A stretch of DNA of 64,000 nucleotides from Fremontodendron californicum (lineage: Eukaryota > Streptophyta > Magnoliopsida > Malvales > Malvaceae): positions 31,691,145 through 31,755,144 of the forward strand of contig JAULJL010000001.1 of assembly GCA_030761205.1 (NCBI GenBank), in the 5' to 3' direction. How positions within the stretch are numbered: the first letter of the stretch is position 1; every line of letters begins with the position of its first letter. Shown here piece by piece: positions 59,122-64,000 of the stretch. A model generated the notes under the pieces. It saw only the letters and a list, made by a program, of their open reading frames with translations. It was not told where the DNA came from and made no database searches. A program made the position numbers and the translations under genes.

Positions 59122-61767
59122 ATGGCTGACAATGAAAGTGTTCATGCTGAAGATGAGAACAGACAAGTACGCACCATGCGTGACTACTTGCAACCAACTC
59201 GAAGCTCATCACCCTCTTGTTTTATTTTTCCTCTCAATGCAAACAACTTTCGTTTTAAACCAGGTATGATAGCTTTGCTTCCAAATTTCCATGGGTTAGA
59301 ATCGGAAAGTGCTTACTCGTTTCTAAAAGACTTCGAAGATGTATGTGTCACCTTTAATGACCAACAATGTACAAATGAAATTGTCAAGCTAAAATTATTT
59401 CCTTTTTCTTTAAAAGATAAAGCAAAAATTTGGCTTCATAATTTAAAACCAAGGTCAATTGGCACATGGCAAGAATTACAAATTGAGTTTCTAAAGAAAT
59501 TTTTCCCAGCACATAAAACTACTGCTTTGAAAAGACAGATTCAAAATTTCAATCAAAATCAAAATGAAGCATTTTTTCAGTGCTCGGAGCGTTTTAAAGA
59601 TTTGTTAAGTTCTTGTCCACATCATGGTTTTGAAAAATGGCGTCTTATTAGTTTCTTTTATGAAAGTTTAACTCCCGAAACTAAACAATTTGTTGAAGCA
59701 ATGTGTAACGGTGAGTTTCTAGAAAAAGAACCTGAAGAAGCCTTTGACTACCTAGACCATTTGGCAGATAACTCTCAAGCCTGGCACACAGATAATTCCT
59801 CTGAAAGTTCCAATAGATCTAATCTTTTTTCTAACAGAGGTAAATATCATTTTAGTCAAGAAGATGAGATAAAATCTAAAGTAGCTAATTTGGCTAGAAA
59901 GATTGAAGCCATGGAACTTAGAGAAGTAAAAGAAGTCAAAACGGTTAAAAATGAAGAAAGTTGTGGAATTTGTGAAATCATGGGACACCCCACTTCTGAA
60001 TGTCCAAACATTCCCATTCTTAAAGAAGCGTTGCATGATCAAGTAAATTCCATAAACACATTTAAAAAGCCTTTTCCTTCTCTTTACTCTGAAACATATA
60101 ACCCTGAATGGAGAAATCATCCCAACTTCAGTTGGCGGAATAATAATCATGTTCAGGTACCACAATCTCAAAAGCCGGGCAACACTTTTTCCTATCAACC
60201 TTCACGTGTACAAACCTTGGAAGAGACATTGCAAGCATTCATGCAAACACAAGCAAATGTGAATAACCAAACTTCACAGGACATCAATGAGATCAAAAAC
60301 ACCTTGTCCACATTGACAGCTTCATTACGCACTCAAGAAAAAGGTAAGTTTCCTGCTCAACCTCAGCCTAACCCTTCTACTCAATGTCTTGTTTCTTGCT
60401 CCAATGAAACTCAACAGGAAAATGCCAGTTCTATCACAACTCTTCGAAGTGGAAAGGCAATTGACAAAAACATTCCATCAAAAGACCAAGATCCTCCTTC
60501 CCCTCCGAAAAGTAATGGTAAGGATGATGGTAAGTCTGAACTTCTTGAAAATTTGGACAAAGAAAAAGGTATGCATCCTGCTCCTTTTCCTCAAAGGTTG
60601 CAAACAATAAAGAATTTGAATCAAAATGCAGAAATATATGAACTTTTCAAACAAGTTAAGATTAACATTCCTTTATTGGATGCAATCAAACAAGTTCCAT
60701 CTTATGCTAAATTTTTGAAGGACATGTGCACAGTTAAAAGGAAACATAATGTACAAAAGAAAGCATTTCTGACGGAAAGTGTGAGCTCAATCATTCAGCA
60801 CCTTACTCCACCAAAATTCAAAGATCCTGGATGTCCAACAATCTCATGCATCATTGGAAACACTAGAATAGAACGTGCATTACTTGATCTTGGTGCTAGT
60901 GTTAATCTTTTGCCTTTTTCTATTTATCAACAGTTAGGTTTAGGTGAACTCAAGGAAACACCTGTTACACTTCAACTAGCTAATCGTTCTGTAAAAATTC
61001 CTCGAGGGATAGTTGAAGATGTTTTGGTTCAAATTGATAATTTTTACTTCCCTGTTGATTTTATTGTTTTAGACACACATCCTGTTTCAAATCCAAATGT
61101 TCAAATTCCTGTTATATTAAGCCGTCCATTTCTTGCAACTTCTAATGCTCTGATAAATTGCAGGAATGGTATTTTGAAGATTTCTTTTGGAAATATGACT
61201 TTAGAATTAAATGTGTTCAACATTTGCAAGCAACCTGGTGATGATTCAGAAGTACATGAAGTGGATTTCATTGAAGAACTTGTTCATGAACATAACACCA
61301 CTACCACATTCCATGATCCTTTAGAAGCTTATTTAATTGAATGTGAGTTTGATAATGCTTCAGAAATTTCACACACTGATTCTTTGTTAAATTCTTTTCA
61401 GGTTAAGCATTGTTGGAAACAAAAGTTTGAGGAACTCAGAAATGATGCATATGAGAATCCTAAAATTCATAAAGAAAGAACTAAAGCCTTTCATGACAAG
61501 TTAATTTCAAGAAAAACATTTGATGTTGGGCAAAAAGTTCTACTTTATAATTCTAGACTTCACATATTTCCTGGTAAGTTGAGATCAAGATGGACTGGCC
61601 CATTTGTGGTTAAGCATGTGTATCATTATGGAGCAGTTGACATTGAGAATCCTCAAAATGGTAACGTATTCAAGGTAAATCGACAAAGACTCAAACTCTT
61701 TTTGGAAAATCATGTTACTCAAGAAGAGGTTGTTTTTCTTTCTGATCCTTGTTTTGAAAATAACTAG
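59122..61767 (+). CDS. Athila-like Gag-protease fused to integrase C-terminus
   Basis: I chose the ATG at 59122 (CTACCATGG, strong context, MADNESVHAEDE); the frame is open from 59029. About 881 residues. Gag: FHGLESESAYSFLKDFEDVC, KAKIWLHNL, FLKKFFPAHKT, then a CCHC knuckle (CGICEIMGHPTSEC) near residue 281 and YNPEWRNHPNFSWRNN. Retropepsin: ALLDLGASVNLLPFSIYQQL near residue 587, with Leu in place of Thr/Ser in the DTG triad as seen in Athila. From about residue 762 the protein becomes integrase C-terminal: EELRNDAYENPKIHKERTKA, GQKVLLYNSRLHIFPGKLRS and RWTGPFVV. Everything between protease and this segment is missing, yet the frame is kept. No stop codons. It could still form particles and process itself. 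Confidence 0.88.
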   Translation: MADNESVHAEDENRQVRTMRDYLQPTRSSSPSCFIFPLNANNFRFKPGMIALLPNFHGLESESAYSFLKDFEDVCVTFNDQQCTNEIVKLKLFPFSLKDKAKIWLHNLKPRSIGTWQELQIEFLKKFFPAHKTTALKRQIQNFNQNQNEAFFQCSERFKDLLSSCPHHGFEKWRLISFFYESLTPETKQFVEAMCNGEFLEKEPEEAFDYLDHLADNSQAWHTDNSSESSNRSNLFSNRGKYHFSQEDEIKSKVANLARKIEAMELREVKEVKTVKNEESCGICEIMGHPTSECPNIPILKEALHDQVNSINTFKKPFPSLYSETYNPEWRNHPNFSWRNNNHVQVPQSQKPGNTFSYQPSRVQTLEETLQAFMQTQANVNNQTSQDINEIKNTLSTLTASLRTQEKGKFPAQPQPNPSTQCLVSCSNETQQENASSITTLRSGKAIDKNIPSKDQDPPSPPKSNGKDDGKSELLENLDKEKGMHPAPFPQRLQTIKNLNQNAEIYELFKQVKINIPLLDAIKQVPSYAKFLKDMCTVKRKHNVQKKAFLTESVSSIIQHLTPPKFKDPGCPTISCIIGNTRIERALLDLGASVNLLPFSIYQQLGLGELKETPVTLQLANRSVKIPRGIVEDVLVQIDNFYFPVDFIVLDTHPVSNPNVQIPVILSRPFLATSNALINCRNGILKISFGNMTLELNVFNICKQPGDDSEVHEVDFIEELVHEHNTTTTFHDPLEAYLIECEFDNASEISHTDSLLNSFQVKHCWKQKFEELRNDAYENPKIHKERTKAFHDKLISRKTFDVGQKVLLYNSRLHIFPGKLRSRWTGPFVVKHVYHYGAVDIENPQNGNVFKVNRQRLKLFLENHVTQEEVVFLSDPCFENN

Positions 61768-61932
61768 ATGTAAATATAATTTTTTTTAACCCCGGTTAAA
61801 TGGCGGATAACGGTACTCCGTGATTATTTAAGTCGGTTCCATCAGCTACCCACAAAACTGATATTGTATATAAATTTCTCTTTCAATTTCTCTTTCATTT
61901 TATATATATATATATATATTTTTTTTTTCAGG
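61768..61932 (+). other. Spacer with candidate 3' splice site before ORF2
   Basis: CCCCGGTTAAATGGCGGATA resembles the region after pol in Athila elements. It ends in TATATA, a run of about 12 T and CAG at 61929-61931, a textbook pyrimidine tract plus acceptor, with the ORF2 ATG starting two bases later. Confidence 0.5.
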
Positions 61933-62469
61933 ATGGATGATATTCTCACAAGATTGCAGAAACGATTTCCTCCTTTTCCTCGAAATATTTTACTGAAGCT
62001 TTACCAAGTTCGATTTGAAAGATTAAGAATGCTTATGCACAAAGGGATTCCTGAAGACATACGTTGGATAATTGAAGCCAAGGTACGTGAAGATGAATAT
62101 CTTCCTGTTTTGCATTTACCAGGTACAAGTAGAAGCACTTTTGCAAAGAAGCGACGAGCAAAGCGCATGAGTTCAAATTGCCACAAATGTGCACGATGGA
62201 CGTGTAACGGTGAATGTCGTTCTATTGGGATTCCGTCCTCTAATCGAGATGATAAAATTGAATTCATTAAGGATGGACTGAGTAAGGAGAATTTGGGTAA
62301 TATCCAACTTTCTCTTGAGACGCATCCTAGTGGAGACGTACAAAGAGAAATTCTTGATTTATGGCCGCAATTCCAAAGGGAATGGCAACATCTTGGGAAT
62401 CTGATGTTAAAAGACCCTGTTTGCCAGCTTGTAAGAAAACTGGATGGGAAGCATATCCTCGATTCATAG
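61933..62469 (+). CDS. ORF2: 178-residue basic Cys-cluster protein, possibly viral-type nucleic-acid-binding protein
   Basis: The start MDDILTRLQ at 61933 is preferred because the upstream open stretch is a translated TA/T tract. Seen: a Leu/Arg/Phe-rich N-terminal third, a basic run K72-K73-R74-R75-A76-K77-R78, then a cysteine cluster C83-x2-C86-x4-C91-x3-C95, then GIPSSN and IEFIKDGLS, and an acidic/Trp-containing C-terminal half. The order STFAKKRRAKR, cysteine cluster, GI-x2-SN, F-I-K-x-G recalls the small nucleic-acid-binding proteins (silencing suppressors) of plant Betaflexiviridae such as vitiviruses and carlaviruses. That link is my inference from pattern; the N- and C-terminal parts are unexplained. 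It is not a normal Athila gene. The frame is fully open, arguing for selection or recent capture. Confidence 0.6.
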   Translation: MDDILTRLQKRFPPFPRNILLKLYQVRFERLRMLMHKGIPEDIRWIIEAKVREDEYLPVLHLPGTSRSTFAKKRRAKRMSSNCHKCARWTCNGECRSIGIPSSNRDDKIEFIKDGLSKENLGNIQLSLETHPSGDVQREILDLWPQFQREWQHLGNLMLKDPVCQLVRKLDGKHILDS

Positions 62470-62830
62470 AAGGCGTTTAAGCCGTTTCTGGACGTAAAAC
62501 CAGAGGAAGATGTGAGCCACAATCACAACTACAATAAATGACTTCTCAGCTTTTGGTTTGATTTGCAATAATTTCATTTCGGTTTAATTTACGTGTTGTT
62601 CGATTTGTGTAATTATTCTCGTATTTTTTTGCATTGGACTTTTACGGTTGATTTTTCTTCTCTTTTTGATTTTCTTCCTGAAATCACGCAAAAATCTTTT
62701 GTTAGGTTAACATTTTCTTCTGACAGGTCAAATACACTTTCGGCGACATTATTACTCTTGTCTGATTCATTACTCAGTCCTCTATATATTACACCATGTA
62801 CTCATTCTCTTTCAGGCACTTGAAAAAAAA
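62470..62830 (+). other. T-rich spacer with candidate 3' splice site before the LOG ORF
   Basis: Non-coding, pyrimidine-rich. It ends CATTCTCTTTCAG (62803-62815), a strong acceptor, 15 bp before the LOG start codon. Contains short TCTGAT/TTAAC strings that could serve as branch points. Confidence 0.5.
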
Positions 62831-63478
62831 ATGGAAAGTACTTCGTCCCAGCGCATTAAAAAAATTTGTGTCTTTGGAGGTGCTTATCTAGGGAAAAATA
62901 ACATATTCGCTGATGAAGCCATAAGAGTTGGAGTAATACTTGCCCAACAAAAGATCCAGTTGATTTATGGAGGCGGTAGTACGGGTTTAATGGGAGCAGT
63001 CGCTACAACAGCACACGCCGGAGGAAGTCCAGTTCTAGGAATCGTGCCAAAACTATTCACAGGTTTTTGTGGACCTACCGTGGGTAAGGAAATACAAGTC
63101 TGGAGTATCCCTGAACGGATAACAATCATGTACCATTCTGCCGATGCATTCATTGCTTTACCAGGAGGTCTGGGTACATTGGAAGAAATAGCTTGCGTGG
63201 CTTCTTGGTCATCTTTGGTCACAAATAAGAAACCCATTGGTTTGCTTAATATTAATGGTTATTTTAGTAATTTGCTTTCATATTTAGATAATGCTGTGGA
63301 TAATGGATTCATGTTTTCAGAGGCAAGGAGAACCATAATTTCTGCTACAACCATTGAAGATTTACTCAAAAAGCTCCAAGCTTATGAGTATTTATCTGCT
63401 ACGGTTGTTTCGCAAACGCTCGGAAAAAGAAAAAGAGATATGGACGAGCAAGGAGTGGATTGCACTCTGTCTTTGTAA
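62831..63478 (+). CDS. LOG-like cytokinin riboside 5'-monophosphate phosphoribohydrolase, retrotransposon-borne
   Basis: LOG enzymes release active cytokinin base from its riboside monophosphate in cytosol and nucleus. The 215-residue product has family length and the hallmark order: KKICVFGGAYLGK (10-22), YGGGSTGLMG (46-55), GIVPK (70-74), PERITIM with R96, DAFIALPGGLGTLEE (105-119), KPIGLLN, and SARRTII-like C-terminal helix SEARRTII. R96 and the Glu pair at 118-119 correspond to the catalytic Arg and Glu of the family. The usual QRKAEM is here ERITIM, and PGGYGT is PGGLGT. A GKRKRD basic tail could act in nuclear import. Host LOG genes have several introns; this one has none, so it was probably captured as cDNA. 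It lies between integrase C-terminus and the Athila 3' motif, inside the element. No stop or shift. Confidence 0.92.
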   Translation: MESTSSQRIKKICVFGGAYLGKNNIFADEAIRVGVILAQQKIQLIYGGGSTGLMGAVATTAHAGGSPVLGIVPKLFTGFCGPTVGKEIQVWSIPERITIMYHSADAFIALPGGLGTLEEIACVASWSSLVTNKKPIGLLNINGYFSNLLSYLDNAVDNGFMFSEARRTIISATTIEDLLKKLQAYEYLSATVVSQTLGKRKRDMDEQGVDCTLSL

Positions 63479-64000
63479 CATTATCTAACATTTTGTTTGT
63501 TGTGTCTCAGTTATAATAAGTGGTTAGCAACCTCTGCAGGTAATATCTCCTAAATTCTACCTTTAAAATTTGACATTGGGGACAATGTCATATTTTAGTA
63601 GGGGGTAAGGGACATATTTTGCTAATTTTAAAAAAAAAAAATTATTGTGTTTTAAGACATTTAGAAGTATTCATTCTGAACAAGGTCTGAGTAAGGGAGA
63701 CTTGAGACATACCTTGTCAGTTTGATTTAATCTTCTTCTTCAAAAAAAAAAAGCATGTTTAGACTTAGTGTATTTTTAGTGTGTTTTAGTTACTTTCAAT
63801 ACTATATTGAGATATGAATTGCATAAGTCTAAAACAGATTTATTAGTGAGAAGATTTTCATGAGAATTGAGCTTGATGTCAACCTTTTTGTGAGCCAATG
63901 TTAATATGATATGTTGATTGAGAAAGAAGCATGTTTAGACTTAATCTGACTTGTATAATCATCCATGTGAGTTTTTGAGCCTATAATGATTGATGCATTA
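63479..64000 (+). other. Athila-like 3' region
   Basis: Non-coding; carries the hairpin at 63571 and a G-run AGTAGGGGGTAAGGGA (about 63597-63612) that looks like an internal polypurine tract. CATGTTTAGACTTA occurs at 63754 and 63930 as a short direct repeat. The 3' LTR is not reached. Confidence 0.6.
63571..63590 (+). other. ACATTGGGGACAATGT hairpin motif
   Basis: TGACATTG-GGGA-CAATGTCA: a perfect 8-bp stem with a GGGA loop. Athila elements carry this type of ACATTGAGGACAATGT motif downstream of pol, so it marks the captured ORFs as internal to the element. Confidence 0.75.

Larger units (their letters stand above)
57346..64000 (+). mobile_element. Athila-like Ty3/gypsy element carrying extra genes
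   Basis: LTR of 1.5 kb, tRNA-Asp-type PBS, an Athila-type gag-protease ORF fused to the integrase C-terminus, two additional ORFs, then the ACATTGGGGACAATGT motif that follows pol in Athila elements. The 3' LTR lies beyond the window. It is non-autonomous because reverse transcriptase, RNase H and integrase core are absent, but its ORFs are intact, unlike the host Ogre-like element. That suggests recent activity in trans. Confidence 0.88.

Noticed and set aside
59752..60198. 148-residue minus-strand open frame
   Set aside because: Shadow of the Athila gag on the opposite strand with no motif of its own.
62831..63478. LOG ORF as an ordinary host gene lying next to the retrotransposon
   Set aside because: It lacks introns and lies between the integrase C-terminus and the Athila post-pol hairpin, with retroelement sequence on both sides. 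A nested processed pseudogene remains possible but the frame is intact and no poly(A) tail follows.

Overview
The window is repeat-dense plant nuclear DNA, almost certainly from a eudicot and probably from pericentromeric heterochromatin. It shows Ty1/copia, Ogre/Tat-like and Athila-like Ty3/gypsy elements, CACTA, Mutator and hAT-type DNA elements, plant-style introns and long AT microsatellites. I see no ordinary host gene, no rRNA, no tRNA and no CRISPR array. Nearly everything is mobile DNA nested in mobile DNA. Species assignment is not possible from what I can see; the extra ORF of the Ogre-like elements recalls families common in Malvaceae and other rosids (from memory).

Layout. 1-290: end of a CACTA transposon. 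1793-16268: a Ty1/copia insertion with the tandem structure LTR-internal-LTR-internal-LTR, bounded by one 5-bp target duplication (AGAAG). Its second internal region was replaced by an Ogre-like element and then cut by a deletion. 16672-18350: an Ogre-like LTR fragment on the minus strand carrying a dimeric tandem array. 17129-29208 and 29209-49485: a direct segmental duplication of about 12 kb. Each copy holds a tandem array, AT-rich DNA, a foldback MITE, an hAT-like MITE, two MITEs embedded in microsatellites, a Tat-like LTR fragment and the 5' part of an Ogre-like LTR. The second copy alone was then hit by a 7.3-kb Mutator-like element (35310-42598) with a perfect 9-bp target duplication; the first copy preserves the empty site. 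That element carries a broken plant-mobile-domain gene and an internally deleted MURA-type transposase. 46519-57345: Ogre-like element with a 4.7-kb 5' LTR, PBS, an extra ORF1, gag and the start of protease, all with stops or frameshifts.

57346 to the window end: an Athila-like element inserted in the Ogre protease. This is the most interesting part. Its first ORF (59122-61767) is intact but joins gag and protease directly to the C-terminus of integrase, so reverse transcriptase, RNase H and the integrase core are missing. Between that ORF and a typical Athila 3' region lie two further open genes. One encodes a 178-residue protein with a basic stretch and a four-cysteine cluster, resembling the nucleic-acid-binding proteins of plant flexiviruses. 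The other is an intronless, apparently complete LONELY GUY (LOG) cytokinin-activating enzyme. Each is preceded by a pyrimidine tract plus CAG, and a CAG|GTAA donor lies just before the gag start codon, so both could be expressed from spliced subgenomic RNAs as retroviral env is. A non-autonomous retrotransposon carrying a cytokinin-activation gene plus a possible virus-derived nucleic-acid-binding protein is my best candidate for an undescribed system.
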